Below, piece by piece: positions 33,489 through 41,981 of a stretch of 64,000 nt of DNA (within the stretch, counting starts at the first letter, position 1; every line of letters starts with the position of its first letter). Made by a program: the position numbers and the translations under genes. The notes below the pieces were generated by a model. It saw only the letters and a list, made by a program, of their open reading frames with translations, was not told the DNA's origin and did no database searches. The stretch is from Lachnospiraceae bacterium. Lineage in GTDB: Bacteria > Bacillota > Clostridia > Lachnospirales > Lachnospiraceae. The stretch is taken from the NCBI GenBank assembly GCA_015058015.1, contig SVDM01000007.1, positions 1 through 64,000 of the forward strand, given 5' to 3'.

Positions 33489-33546
33489 GATTACAATAGT
33501 TAACCTCGAATTCGCTTCGCTACTTCTCGGTCAACTATTGCAATCC
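33489..33546. repeat. Intergenic hairpin with conserved loop, copy B
   Basis: An 18-bp stem with two mismatches (ggattacaatagttaacc/ggtcaactattgcaatcc) encloses TCGAATTCGCTTCGCTACTTCTC. The loop is close to copy A's, the stem is not. Confidence 0.75.
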
Positions 33547-33564
33547 AATGGAATTCCAGATATT

Positions 33565-33601
33565 AAAAAATCCTCGAAAGCAAGTAAACTTGCTTCGAGG
33601 A
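33565..33601 (-). terminator. Intrinsic terminator of the rplM-rpsI operon
   Basis: Minus strand: TCCTCGAAGCAAGT, TT, ACTTGCTTTCGAGGA then TTTTTT. One bulge in a stem of about 14 bp, starting 33 nt after the rpsI stop. Confidence 0.92.
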
Positions 33602-33633
33602 CTTTGTAACATCTGTAATCCCGCAGATATTCC

Positions 33634-34026
33634 TTATCTCTTTGAAAACTGTGGTGCTCTTCTTGCGGCCTTGAGACCGTATTTCTTACGCTCTTTCATA
33701 CGAGGATCTCTTGTAAGGAATCCTGCTTTCTTAAGTACCGGACGGAACTCGTCATCTACTTTAAGCAAAGCTCTTGAGATGCCGTGTCTGATTGCACCGG
33801 CCTGTCCTGTATATCCGCCACCGCGAACATTTACAACGATGTCATACTTATCAGCTGTCTCTGTTGCTACGAGAGGCTGACGGCAAACAACCTTAAGTGT
33901 CTCTAATCCGAAGTACTCATCGATGTCTCTTTTATTAATTGTAATCTTTCCGGTTCCGGGAGCCATGTAAACTCTGGCTACAGAGCTTTTTCTTCTTCCT
34001 GTACCGTAGTATCTTGAATCTGCCAC
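33634..34026 (-). CDS. rpsI: 30S ribosomal protein S9
   Basis: 130 residues, normal length. The N-terminal [16 protein letters not shown], the middle [21 protein letters not shown] and the basic tail ending QFSKR are standard uS9; the tail reaches toward the P-site tRNA. Cotranscribed with rplM, 22 bp upstream. Ends at a terminator set in a large inverted repeat. Confidence 0.97.
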   Translation of the reverse strand: MADSRYYGTGRRKSSVARVYMAPGTGKITINKRDIDEYFGLETLKVVCRQPLVATETADKYDIVVNVRGGGYTGQAGAIRHGISRALLKVDDEFRPVLKKAGFLTRDPRMKERKKYGLKAARRAPQFSKR

Positions 34027-34048
34027 TTTCTATACCTCCTTAATGTCC

Positions 34049-34477
34049 TTAAAATGTTAATGTCTCCGGCTTCTGTGCTGCATGCTTATGCTCAGGTCCT
34101 GCATACACAAAAAGCTTCTTGTACATTTCTCTTCCTAAAGGTCCTTTCGGAAGCATACCCTTAACTGCTAATTCGATTACTCTCTCAGGCTTCTTAGCAA
34201 GCATCTCTTTTAATGTAGTCTCTTTCATACCGCCTACATAATCTGAGTGATGATAATAAATCTTCTGCTCAAGCTTCTTGCCTGTTACCTTAATCTTCTC
34301 AGCGTTAACAACTATTACATAATCACCGGTATCAATATGCGGTGTGAATGTTGGCTTATTCTTACCTCTTAAAACCTTAGCTACCTCTGATGAGAGACGT
34401 CCAAGTGTCATGCCATCAGCATCAACAACATACCACTTTCTCTCGATTGTAGCAGGGCTTGCCATAAATGTATTCAT
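34049..34477 (-). CDS. rplM: 50S ribosomal protein L13
   Basis: 142 residues, standard uL13: [38 protein letters not shown] at the N-terminus (after a short MNTF start) and [30 protein letters not shown] near the end. First gene of the L13-S9 operon, with an AGGAGG ribosome binding site and a leader of about 145 nt. Confidence 0.97.
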   Translation of the reverse strand: MNTFMASPATIERKWYVVDADGMTLGRLSSEVAKVLRGKNKPTFTPHIDTGDYVIVVNAEKIKVTGKKLEQKIYYHHSDYVGGMKETTLKEMLAKKPERVIELAVKGMLPKGPLGREMYKKLFVYAGPEHKHAAQKPETLTF

Positions 34478-34622
34478 GGTCTTACCTCCTAATTAATCTG
34501 TTCTCCCTTATATCTTCTAAAATGTCCGAAAAAGAAGACCTACAGGATTCATTAAAGTTATAATCAATGCCTTCGTCGGGGCTGTGACTTGGGCACTACT
34601 AACGTATAGCATATCGTCATAC
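34478..34622 (-). promoter_or_regulatory. 5' leader of rplM-rpsI (possible L13-binding leader)
   Basis: About 145 nt lie between the predicted start of transcription and rplM. In other Firmicutes such leaders bind L13 for autoregulation. I can see local complementarity (for example GGTATGACGATATGC with GCTATACG) but cannot confirm the known L13-leader fold by eye. Confidence 0.45.
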
Positions 34623-34628
34623 CGAGAT

Positions 34629-34657
34629 ATTATATTACACAAATTCTCTGCTGTCAA
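34629..34657 (-). promoter_or_regulatory. Sigma-A promoter of the rplM-rpsI operon
   Basis: Minus strand TTGACA (34652-34657), 17-bp spacer, TATAAT (34629-34634): perfect consensus, as expected for a ribosomal protein operon. Confidence 0.95.
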
Positions 34658-34768
34658 TCATCAATTAATACTTGACCTTTTCAACCATTTCGTTCAAAAT
34701 ATACTGAGTGGGTTTTCCCCCATATTATATATGGAAGAATTAATCCACGATAATAAGGAGGAGATACT

Positions 34769-36556
34769 ATGAAAAAAAAGGTACTATCACTACTACTTAC
34801 GGTAGCTATGCTGGTTACCGCTCTGCCCATGGCGGTTTTTGCTGCGGATTCACCCGAAGCACATCTTGCAAAAGTCAAGGCTGAGATGGAGCAGACTGCA
34901 GACGCTGCAGCCGGTTATTTTCTTGAGAATACTCCTGATATTACAGGTTATGTCTCATCTGACGAGGCTTATGAACGCCTTGAAGATTACATTACAGATT
35001 ATGCTGTACCCTTGTATTTCATTAACAAATCAGGCTATACATCCGACAAGGTTACTGAATCAAACAACAAATACATGGCGTGGTTAAAGCTTTACCTACA
35101 AAAAAGGGAAAGCAAAGATTCTCACCCCCTAATATGCTCACTTGATTTTCATTGCCAGATAATTATGGCAGTTCTATCAATGGGCCAGGATCCCACACAT
35201 ATAACATGCACCGAAAAAACTTACGACTTGGTCGGCATGATGGTTACCGCTATAGAGTCCGGGACATATTCCGTTTCTCACTCTTCTAGAAGTCATTTTT
35301 ATTTGTCATACGTAGAGGCAGTGTATAGACTATACAAAGGTAAATATCCCTCTATAGCTGCTGATTATAAAAACTTAACCTCAGCTGTTATGAGTAAATT
35401 TATAAAAAACTCCGCATTATCCAGTAGCGTTGTTGACTTGACTGAAATAAATGACCCTACTATCCGAGAGATTTTAGGACATTATCCAGAAACAGATTGT
35501 AAGATTCTAAACAGTGGTAAAGTTTGCATAAACCAAAACACGGATGCCATTCTTGCTGAGCTTAATGCTTCTCAGTCAAAATATGCGGGCAAGTTTGCAG
35601 TATCCAATAAACGTTTGGTAATCAATGATACAATAAAGTATACCGGATTTATCGGATTCGGAGAACAGCCTGTAGCATTTACCGAGTCCATGGCTATTTT
35701 GCCCCTGGTCAATGCCAATGTGCAAACAGCCTATCCCACCGGCGAATTCGAAGCTGTCCCCAATACTGTTACTCCTAAGGAAGCAATAGATAATGCTTTT
35801 AATATTATACATAAAGGCATGGACAATAATGGTCTTGTAAAAGACTTTTATCCTGACGACGGAGTTATTCTCACTTCAACGGCTAATTCTCTTGTAGCAG
35901 CCTCTGTGTTTAACAGACCGGGGGATGCAAAGAAGCTTTACGAGGGAATGAACACTTTTCGTCAGGACGGCGGAAGATACCTTGCAAAATCAGAACAGTT
36001 TACTGCAGATGAACAAACGATGCAATGCAATGTAGCCCTGGTTTCTTACTACTATTCCTTAAGCGGTCTTGGCAATGTCTTCGACCTGACAATTAAGGAT
36101 ACCACTGTAGATCCGAACAGAAAACTGGAGATGAAATCTGCAACCACTCACAATGTTGTTATGGGAAGCGGCGAAAGCATCTCTTTCAGATCTCCTGCCA
36201 ATTATGCCAGCTTCCAAATGGTATATATTGACGGAAAAGCGGCCATAGCACCCAACCCAACTTCTGTTGATTCAAACGGAGCAAGTACATTCGCCGGAAT
36301 AGGTGGCGGTTCATTACGTGTGGAGACAGGCTCAACCATTGTTACCTTAAGCCCCGAGTACTTAGCTACTCTCTCCCCGGGATCTCATACCATTAGAATC
36401 CAGTCCGCTAACGGATATGCAGAGGATACCTTTGTTATGACCACTGCTTCCAAGGTTCCCATATCAGGTGATGGCGCACAGATTCTTCTATACGTGCTAC
36501 TTCTTATGGCAGGATTTGCGGCAATGGTAATCATGAGAAAACGTGCAATTAAATAA
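34769..36556 (+). CDS. Secreted cell-surface protein with C-terminal anchor
   Basis: 595 residues. It has a classical signal peptide (MKKKVLSLLLTVAMLVTALP, cleavage probably after VFA). At the C-terminus VPISGD, a hydrophobic segment and MRKRAIK make a wall-anchor-like tail: the PxSGD motif resembles, but is not, canonical LPxTG. The middle (about 40-440) is rich in conserved-looking helices (SLVAASVFNRPGDAKKLYEGMNTFRQDGG, DEQTMQCNVALVSYYYSLSG) reminiscent of terpenoid-cyclase-like alpha/alpha repeats in bacterial surface proteins, but I cannot name a family. A region at about 460-560 looks beta-rich. RBS AAGGAGG. Divergent from rplM with its own terminator. Confidence 0.8.
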   Translation: MKKKVLSLLLTVAMLVTALPMAVFAADSPEAHLAKVKAEMEQTADAAAGYFLENTPDITGYVSSDEAYERLEDYITDYAVPLYFINKSGYTSDKVTESNNKYMAWLKLYLQKRESKDSHPLICSLDFHCQIIMAVLSMGQDPTHITCTEKTYDLVGMMVTAIESGTYSVSHSSRSHFYLSYVEAVYRLYKGKYPSIAADYKNLTSAVMSKFIKNSALSSSVVDLTEINDPTIREILGHYPETDCKILNSGKVCINQNTDAILAELNASQSKYAGKFAVSNKRLVINDTIKYTGFIGFGEQPVAFTESMAILPLVNANVQTAYPTGEFEAVPNTVTPKEAIDNAFNIIHKGMDNNGLVKDFYPDDGVILTSTANSLVAASVFNRPGDAKKLYEGMNTFRQDGGRYLAKSEQFTADEQTMQCNVALVSYYYSLSGLGNVFDLTIKDTTVDPNRKLEMKSATTHNVVMGSGESISFRSPANYASFQMVYIDGKAAIAPNPTSVDSNGASTFAGIGGGSLRVETGSTIVTLSPEYLATLSPGSHTIRIQSANGYAEDTFVMTTASKVPISGDGAQILLYVLLLMAGFAAMVIMRKRAIK

Positions 36557-36571
36557 GTTGACTATACTTTA

Positions 36572-36611
36572 AAAGGCGGAGCCCGGATTGATTGGGCGCC
36601 GCCTTTATTTT
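36572..36611. terminator. Terminator between the surface protein and acyltransferase genes
   Basis: Stem aaaggcgg-agccc/gggc-gccgccttt with a loop of about nine bases, then TATTTT on the plus strand and CCTTTT on the minus strand. The right arm coincides with the deoC-like sequence at 36598-36634. Confidence 0.8.
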
Positions 36612-36634
36612 GACCTTATCGGCTACATTTGCAT
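36598..36634. repeat. 37-bp near-copy of an internal deoC segment
   Basis: The sequence matches 37790-37826 inside deoC at 34 of 37 positions, same orientation, and includes the exact run ttatcggctacatttgcat. It spans the stop codon of the acyltransferase gene: ATG CAA ATG TAG is read from the deoC-like bases in a different frame. Confidence 0.9.
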
Positions 36635-37675
36635 AGTATTTTTCCTTTTATGTATAACGGCCATAGACGTACAAGTCATTATTATACTTAGCAACAGTGT
36701 ACCAACAAAAGTACCTGCAAATACGGTCACATCTGCGAAGTTCACACCTACTTTTGCGTCAAGAACAAAGAATACCATAATTACAGGATAATGCCATATA
36801 TAAAAATAATAGGATGCCTTACTGATATTCTTTGTAAATACATTTTCGGGAACATTGTCAAACATAAACCCGCCAAAGAAAACTGCCAATGCCGGGAAAA
36901 GAATCAGCAATAATTTATAGTACTCTCCGACCTCCGCAAAACCCGGATAGACAATAAATACCGTTATTGTTGCTACTCCAATTAATCCCGCAACAATCGT
37001 GGCTTCCTTTCTTTCTCGAAGTCCAAATCTCTCTACTACGCTCCATAACAGGATTCCCTCAAAGAAGCCAATTAATCCTCTTCCTATGCTAACCCCCAAG
37101 AAGGGTCCGCTAATATATCCTTTTCCTGCCATAAAGCGAAGGACATTTCCCGCAACAAATAATACTACGTATACTATCACAGGATTAATTCCGGCTTTCT
37201 TTGACAATTTAGTCGCTGCAAAAAAAACAACATATACCAGTAACAAAACCGAGATGTACCACACCGGATTATTTAGCATATAGTCTTCGCTAAACCATCT
37301 GCTTACACCAAACAGGCTAAAGACTACGGTTTGCGTGCTGTATCCCCAAACTCTTCCGTTCAATGTCACATCATAAATGTAATCCAGTATTCCACATACT
37401 ATTCCGCCTGATAAAAGCATAGGCAGAAATCGCAGATATTTGCGAATCAGAATCCTGCCTATAGGAGTATCCTGCTCAATGCCATTAACATATTTGTATG
37501 ATAGTATACCTGAGATAATAAAAAACATCTCCACAATGTATCCCAGGTGAATATTGGACCCCGGCCAGTCGACTCCTGTATCATCTACGTAATGATGAAA
37601 TAGAATTAGAAAACAACCGACGGCTTTTAGAAAATCAAAACCATAATAATGCCTGGTTTTATAGTTATCAATCAT
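36623..37675 (-). CDS. Acyltransferase-3 family membrane protein
   Basis: 350 residues with about ten helices. The start YYGFDFLKAVGCFLILFHHY (acyltransferase-3 motif, His in FHH) and EMFFIISG fit the OafA/O-acetyltransferase family, which acylates sugars of surface polysaccharides or peptidoglycan at the membrane. It starts 8 bp after deoC. Its last codons lie within a 37-bp deoC-like sequence, suggesting the gene was inserted or duplicated next to deoC. Confidence 0.87.
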   Translation of the reverse strand: MIDNYKTRHYYGFDFLKAVGCFLILFHHYVDDTGVDWPGSNIHLGYIVEMFFIISGILSYKYVNGIEQDTPIGRILIRKYLRFLPMLLSGGIVCGILDYIYDVTLNGRVWGYSTQTVVFSLFGVSRWFSEDYMLNNPVWYISVLLLVYVVFFAATKLSKKAGINPVIVYVVLFVAGNVLRFMAGKGYISGPFLGVSIGRGLIGFFEGILLWSVVERFGLRERKEATIVAGLIGVATITVFIVYPGFAEVGEYYKLLLILFPALAVFFGGFMFDNVPENVFTKNISKASYYFYIWHYPVIMVFFVLDAKVGVNFADVTVFAGTFVGTLLLSIIMTCTSMAVIHKRKNTMQM

Positions 37676-37683
37676 TATTTCTG

Positions 37684-38346
37684 TTACTCTCCCAAGTCTT
37701 TAACCATTTTTATGATTCTGCTGGTGCCAAGTCTTTCGGCTCCCAGTTCCATGAACATCTCTGCATCCTCCAGGGAGGAAATGCCACCGGCCGCCTTGAT
37801 TTTAACGTTATCGGCTACATTTGCATGGAAAAGTCTTATATCATCGAATGTAGCTCCACCCGCCGAGAACCCGGTGGATGTCTTAATATAGTCCGCACCG
37901 GCCTTGGAGACTATCTTACACATCTTGGCTTTTTGATCATTGGTAAGAAGGCAGGTTTCAATGATAACTTTAAGGATATGGTCTCCGCAGGCTTCCTTAA
38001 TAGCCCGGATTTCATTCTCCACATACTCATATTCTCCCGCTTTTAACATGCCGATATTGATTACCATGTCAATCTCCGAGGCACCTTTATTCAAAGCGTC
38101 CATGGTCTCAAGGACCTTGGTCTTAGTGGTCTGGTTACCGTTTGGGAAACCGATTACGGTGCAAATATTCAGACCCGGCATATAGCTGTGTGCCATCTCC
38201 ACATAGCAGGGCGGAATACATACTGAAGCCGTCTTATACTTGGCTCCGTCGTCGCATATTTGCTTTATCTCATCCCACGTTGCATCCGCTCTAAGCAGCG
38301 TGTGGTCAGTTGCAGAAATTATTTTTTTTATGGTTTCTTCATTCAT
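37684..38346 (-). CDS. deoC: Deoxyribose-phosphate aldolase
   Basis: 220 residues, the normal length for the short DeoC class. It splits 2-deoxyribose-5-phosphate into glyceraldehyde-3-phosphate and acetaldehyde, ending deoxynucleoside catabolism. Visible are DHTLLRADATWDEI, VCIPPCYV, CTVIGFPNG, DMVINIGMLKAGE, KVIIETCLL and the Schiff-base lysine in YIKTSTGFS. Uridine phosphorylase is about 400 bp away, oriented the same way but separated by a plus-strand gene. Confidence 0.96.
   Translation of the reverse strand: MNEETIKKIISATDHTLLRADATWDEIKQICDDGAKYKTASVCIPPCYVEMAHSYMPGLNICTVIGFPNGNQTTKTKVLETMDALNKGASEIDMVINIGMLKAGEYEYVENEIRAIKEACGDHILKVIIETCLLTNDQKAKMCKIVSKAGADYIKTSTGFSAGGATFDDIRLFHANVADNVKIKAAGGISSLEDAEMFMELGAERLGTSRIIKMVKDLGE
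37790..37826. repeat. deoC segment matched at 36598-36634
   Basis: This segment encodes the ADNVKIKAA region of deoC and is the probable source of the partial copy at the end of the acyltransferase gene. Confidence 0.9.
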
Positions 38347-38395
38347 AAATTACATCTCCTGTCAGTTTTTATGTAAATTTAACACCCCGGACGGG

Positions 38396-38424
38396 TAGAT
38401 ATTTTAGGAAAAAAGTATTATAAT
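38396..38424 (+). promoter_or_regulatory. Promoter of the YjfB-like gene
   Basis: TAGATA (38396-38401), 17-bp spacer, TATAAT (38419-38424). A flagellar sigma-type reading (TAAA at 38374, GTAGATAT at 38395) has a 17-bp spacer, longer than usual, and is less likely. Confidence 0.6.
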
Positions 38425-38479
38425 AATATCGTAAATAGTGAATGAGATTTATTAGGGTTACAGAAAGGAGTTTGTGCCA

Positions 38480-38677
38480 ATGGATATTTCGGGAGTTTCA
38501 GGAATCAATACCGCCGCTACTATGACCAATGCGTCATCAGGCATTCAGCGTGATGTGGCTGTTCAGGTTACTTCCATGGGTCTTGACCAGATGGAACAGA
38601 ACGGCGAAGCCCTTAAGAAGATGATGGAGATGTCAGTTAATCCTCAAGTTGGAAGTAACTTTGATGTTTCTGTATAA
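38480..38677 (+). CDS. YjfB-like putative motility protein
   Basis: 65 residues from ATG 38480, nine bases after AAAGGAG; GTG 38474 is too close to that site. The pattern MDISGVSG..., a middle helix DVAVQVTSMGLDQMEQNGEALKKMMEMS and the end NPQVGSNFDVSV match small YjfB-family proteins, which in clostridia are often coregulated with flagellar genes. No flagellar genes are in the window, so it is an orphan here. It has its own promoter and strong terminator. Confidence 0.78.
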   Translation: MDISGVSGINTAATMTNASSGIQRDVAVQVTSMGLDQMEQNGEALKKMMEMSVNPQVGSNFDVSV

Positions 38678-38693
38678 CCTATTATGAATTAAG

Positions 38694-38720
38694 CGAGTAG
38701 GCAGTGCCTACTCGTTTTTT
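38694..38720 (+). terminator. Terminator of the YjfB-like gene
   Basis: The palindrome cgagtaggca/gtgcctactcg (38694-38714) is followed by six T. Confidence 0.92.
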
Positions 38721-38732
38721 GGTATTCAAAAA

Positions 38733-39512
38733 TCATTTTACACTATCTAATCGAATTAGCTCTCTTATGGCATTAACCGCTGTCTCTATAGCCAGTTCAG
38801 TATCATGAGCCTGTTCATTGGGCATTCCCTTCTTTGCTCTTTCCTGATTTGCAACAACCAGAAAACATGCTCCCACTCTTACACGAAGGAAGCTTCCCGC
38901 AATAAACAAAGCTGCCGACTCCATCTCAGATGCCAGACATCCCATGCGAAGCCACGCCTCCCATTTATTCTGCAGTTCGTAGCTTACCGGCATAACCTCC
39001 GGTTCATGCTGTCCGAAGAAGGAATCCTTGCTCTGTACCACTCCCACGTGATATCTGGCATTGGCCTTCTTAGCCCCGCAAACCAAGGCATTGGTCACGT
39101 CAAAATTCGGTACAGCCGGATACTCGATGGGAGCATACTCTCTCGTGGTTCCTTCCATTCTGATGGAGCCGCTTGCTATAACGATATCTCCGCCGCATAC
39201 ATCAAGCTGCATACCGCCACAGGTACCCACGCGGATAAATGTATCCGCCCCGGACTTGGACAATTCCTCAATGGCTATAGCCGCCGAGGGGCCGCCGATT
39301 CCCGTTGAGGTAACGGACACCTTGACGCCGTCTAAGGTCCCCGTATATGTTACATATTCTCTTACATCTGCAATAAGCTTGGGATTTTCAAAATGAGATG
39401 CAATCTTCTCACAGCGCTTAGGATCTCCCGGCATAATGACGTAACGTCCTATATCCTCCGGGCCTATGCCTGTGTGATATTGCTTTCCTGAACCTTCTGT
39501 ATAATCTACCAT
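38733..39512 (-). CDS. udp: Uridine phosphorylase
   Basis: 259 residues. It converts uridine and phosphate to uracil and ribose-1-phosphate. Motifs are those of the trimeric/hexameric NP-I family: [41 protein letters not shown] and the substrate-binding SEMESAALF. The RxGTCG and GDPxR elements are intact. Seventeen bp after truA ends its own ribosome binding site region begins (GGGG before the ATG), so it may be the last gene of the malQ-ecf-truA operon. Confidence 0.94.
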   Translation of the reverse strand: MVDYTEGSGKQYHTGIGPEDIGRYVIMPGDPKRCEKIASHFENPKLIADVREYVTYTGTLDGVKVSVTSTGIGGPSAAIAIEELSKSGADTFIRVGTCGGMQLDVCGGDIVIASGSIRMEGTTREYAPIEYPAVPNFDVTNALVCGAKKANARYHVGVVQSKDSFFGQHEPEVMPVSYELQNKWEAWLRMGCLASEMESAALFIAGSFLRVRVGACFLVVANQERAKKGMPNEQAHDTELAIETAVNAIRELIRLDSVK

Positions 39513-39529
39513 AATTATCCCCCCATTAT

Positions 39530-40267
39530 TTAAATTAATTCAATATTCATTAGAGTCAGTCCCCGCGCAGGAGCTGTTGGTCCCGCCTTGGTTCTGTCCT
39601 TTGCCTCAAGGATTGCTTTAACCCCTGCAGGCTCTATCATCCCCCGGCCTACCTCAATCAGTGTTCCCGCTATTATTCTTACCATATTGTATAAGAATCC
39701 ATTGCCCTTTATACGAATGACAATCTCCTCTTCTTCCTTGAAGATGTCAATGGCAATGATATTTCTCACAAAAGAGTTAACCTGAGTCTTCGGAGCGCAA
39801 AAACTGCTGAAATCATGCTCTCCCACCAGGTAAGATGCCCCTTCTCTCATAAGGCTTACATCCAGTGGCACATAATAAAAATGTGTGAAGTTCCGTCTTA
39901 TAGGATCGTTAAAAGTAGTGTTTAGAATACGATACTCATAAGTCTTCTCGCTTTCGCAGTGCCTTGGATGAAAATCCGCTGCCACTTCTCTTGATCCCTG
40001 TATTACTATATCATCCGGTAGCCTTTGATTAAGGGCAAAGCTAATCTTGTCTCCGGGAATAGAGGCTTCTGTATCGAATACTGCTATGTTGCCCCGGGCA
40101 TGGACCCCTGCATCGGTTCTGCTGGCCCCAATCACCTTGATATCCTCCCCCAAAAGTTCGGATAATGCCGTATTAAGCACTTCCTCGACACTAAGGCCAT
40201 TGGGCTGTACCTGCCATCCACAGTAAGCCGTACCCTCATATGCTACTTTCATCATTACACGTTTCAT
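39530..40267 (-). CDS. truA: tRNA pseudouridine(38-40) synthase TruA
   Basis: 245 residues from ATG 40267, the start that matches the family's N-terminus ([19 protein letters not shown]). It isomerises uridines 38-40 in the anticodon arm. The catalytic Asp is in [14 protein letters not shown], followed by [16 protein letters not shown]. The ribosome binding site is weak and the frame is open upstream into ecfT, so the start is uncertain; ATG 40279 is the alternative. Confidence 0.93.
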   Translation of the reverse strand: MKRVMMKVAYEGTAYCGWQVQPNGLSVEEVLNTALSELLGEDIKVIGASRTDAGVHARGNIAVFDTEASIPGDKISFALNQRLPDDIVIQGSREVAADFHPRHCESEKTYEYRILNTTFNDPIRRNFTHFYYVPLDVSLMREGASYLVGEHDFSSFCAPKTQVNSFVRNIIAIDIFKEEEEIVIRIKGNGFLYNMVRIIAGTLIEVGRGMIEPAGVKAILEAKDRTKAGPTAPARGLTLMNIELI

Positions 40268-40286
40268 TGCAATACCCATCTTTTCG

Positions 40287-41108
40287 TTAGAAATTCTCAA
40301 AGGGCAGGGTTCCGTAAATTGCCACAAATATAGTAATGGCCATAAACACCGCCATAAGAATATAGCCCGCATAGTCTCGGCCGGTGTACTTTAGCGGCTT
40401 CATCTTGGTTCTTCCCTTACCGCCCCGGTAGCACCTTGCCTCCATGGCCATAGCCAGGTCGTTAGCCCTTCTAAAGGCCGATACGAACAAGGGCACTAAT
40501 ATAGGTACCATACTCTTTGCTCTCTTTATTATTCCTCCCGACTCAAAGTCTGCGCATCTGGCAGCCTGAGCCTTCATTATCTTATCCGTCTCTTCAAGAA
40601 GAATGGGAATAAATCGAAGGGCAATTGACATCATCATGGCTATCTCATGTACCGGTATGCGGAATACTTCCAGGAACTTCAATCCCTTTTCCAAACCGTC
40701 CGTTAAGTGATTGGGGGTTGTGGTAAGGGTCATAACGGAACATCCCATAATAAGAAGTACCAGACGAATAGCCATATATGCGGAAGCCTTGATACCCTCC
40801 ATGGTTATGGTAAATATCCAGAAATGCACCACCTGAATACCCGGTGTCAAAAAGAGGTTAAGGGATACGGTAAGGAGTAATACAATCATTACCGCCTTTA
40901 ATCCTCTCACCATAAACTTAATGGGAACCTTGGACAATCCGATTACCGTACCAAGGGTAATGGCAACCACCAGATATCCCAGGGCGTTGTTAACAACAAA
41001 CAGCCCAATAACATATATAAGAGTTCCCATCAGCTTAACTCTCGGATCTAATTTATGAATTACGGAGTCAGCATGATAATACTGACCAATCGTTATCTCT
41101 CTAACCAT
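40287..41108 (-). CDS. ecfT: Energy-coupling factor transporter transmembrane protein EcfT
   Basis: 273 residues with about five to six membrane helices. N-terminus DITIGQ-like motif REITIGQYYHADSVIHKLDPRVKL is typical EcfT, and the coupling helix contains AQAARCADFESGG, with two short Ala-Arg-containing motifs used to grip the ATPases. It is the scaffold of vitamin ECF transporters; substrate-binding S components are encoded elsewhere. Confidence 0.94.
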   Translation of the reverse strand: MVREITIGQYYHADSVIHKLDPRVKLMGTLIYVIGLFVVNNALGYLVVAITLGTVIGLSKVPIKFMVRGLKAVMIVLLLTVSLNLFLTPGIQVVHFWIFTITMEGIKASAYMAIRLVLLIMGCSVMTLTTTPNHLTDGLEKGLKFLEVFRIPVHEIAMMMSIALRFIPILLEETDKIMKAQAARCADFESGGIIKRAKSMVPILVPLFVSAFRRANDLAMAMEARCYRGGKGRTKMKPLKYTGRDYAGYILMAVFMAITIFVAIYGTLPFENF

Positions 41109-41117
41109 TTTTAATCC

Positions 41118-41981
41118 TTATCTGATTTTATTAGCGGCTCTAAGGGCTCTTGTAATCTCTTTTGCCGCCTCATCCACGGTGATTGCCGTGGTATCAATAT
41201 CTATTCCCGACTTCTTCAGGTCATTTAGTATATACGTAACCTCAGGTGCTGCAAGGCCCATCTCCTCAAGCTCGGTATAATGCTTGAATACTTCTCTCGG
41301 GACATCGTCAAACATAACCTTACCGCCATTCATAACGATAAGACGCTCCACGTACTTAGCCACATCTTCCATACTGTGTGACACCAGAATAGTGGTCATA
41401 TTGTACTCTTTATGAAGTCTGGCAATCTGGTCTAGTATCTCGTCACGACCTTTGGGGTCTAGTCCCGCCGTAGGCTCATCAAGGATCATAACCTCCGGCC
41501 TCATGGCCAATACGCCGGCGATAGCCACACGACGCTTCTGTCCTCCCGACAGATCAAAAGGAGACCTGTAATACATCTCCTCCGGAAAGCCTACCATTCG
41601 AAGGGCATGAAAGGCTCTAAGCTCAGCGTCCTTCTGGCTGTATCCCTGATTAAGGGGACCAAAACATACATCCTTAAACACCGTCACTTCAAAAAGCTGA
41701 TGCTCCGGATATTGGAACACAAGTCCCACCTTGCTTCGAAGGTCCTTTAATTTGTAATCCTTATCGTAAATATCTTTGCCGTTGTAATAGATCTCTCCAC
41801 TAGTGGCCTTCATGAGTCCGTTCAAATGCTGAATAAGGGTTGATTTACCGGATCCCGTATGACCGATAAGACCTATAAACTGGCCGTCTTTTATCTCAAA
41901 GCTTACATCATCCAATGCCTTAACCGGCTGTGATGTATCTGCGCCGTATACATGACACAGGTGGTTTACTATAATTGACAT
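41118..41981 (-). CDS. ecfA2: Energy-coupling factor ATPase EcfA2
   Basis: 287 residues. Walker A GHTGSGKST, Q-loop VFQYPEHQLFE, signature LSGGQKRRVAIAG and Walker B VMILDEPTAGLDPKG are intact; the PEHQLF sequence after the Q-loop is the EcfA2 form. It overlaps the end of ecfA1 by 13 bp, and its product forms the A1-A2 heterodimer that powers ECF uptake of vitamins. Confidence 0.95.
   Translation of the reverse strand: MSIIVNHLCHVYGADTSQPVKALDDVSFEIKDGQFIGLIGHTGSGKSTLIQHLNGLMKATSGEIYYNGKDIYDKDYKLKDLRSKVGLVFQYPEHQLFEVTVFKDVCFGPLNQGYSQKDAELRAFHALRMVGFPEEMYYRSPFDLSGGQKRRVAIAGVLAMRPEVMILDEPTAGLDPKGRDEILDQIARLHKEYNMTTILVSHSMEDVAKYVERLIVMNGGKVMFDDVPREVFKHYTELEEMGLAAPEVTYILNDLKKSGIDIDTTAITVDEAAKEITRALRAANKIR

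Larger units (their letters stand above)
33476..33633. repeat. 20-bp perfect inverted repeat around the rpsI terminator
   Basis: Arms ggaatatctgcgggattaca (33476-33495) and its exact reverse complement (33614-33633). The right arm starts at the base after the rpsI stop codon. Inside are hairpin copy B and the terminator. The left arm can alternatively pair with 33529-33564, so two folds compete. Confidence 0.85.

Noticed and set aside
33361-33633. CRISPR-like repeats in the carD-rpsI gap
   Set aside because: The similar units are two hairpins with different stems, not regularly spaced direct repeats with unique spacers.
38374-38402. Flagellar sigma-D promoter for the YjfB-like gene
   Set aside because: TAAA and GTAGATAT are 17 bp apart, longer than the usual 15-16, and a better sigma-A promoter lies just downstream.
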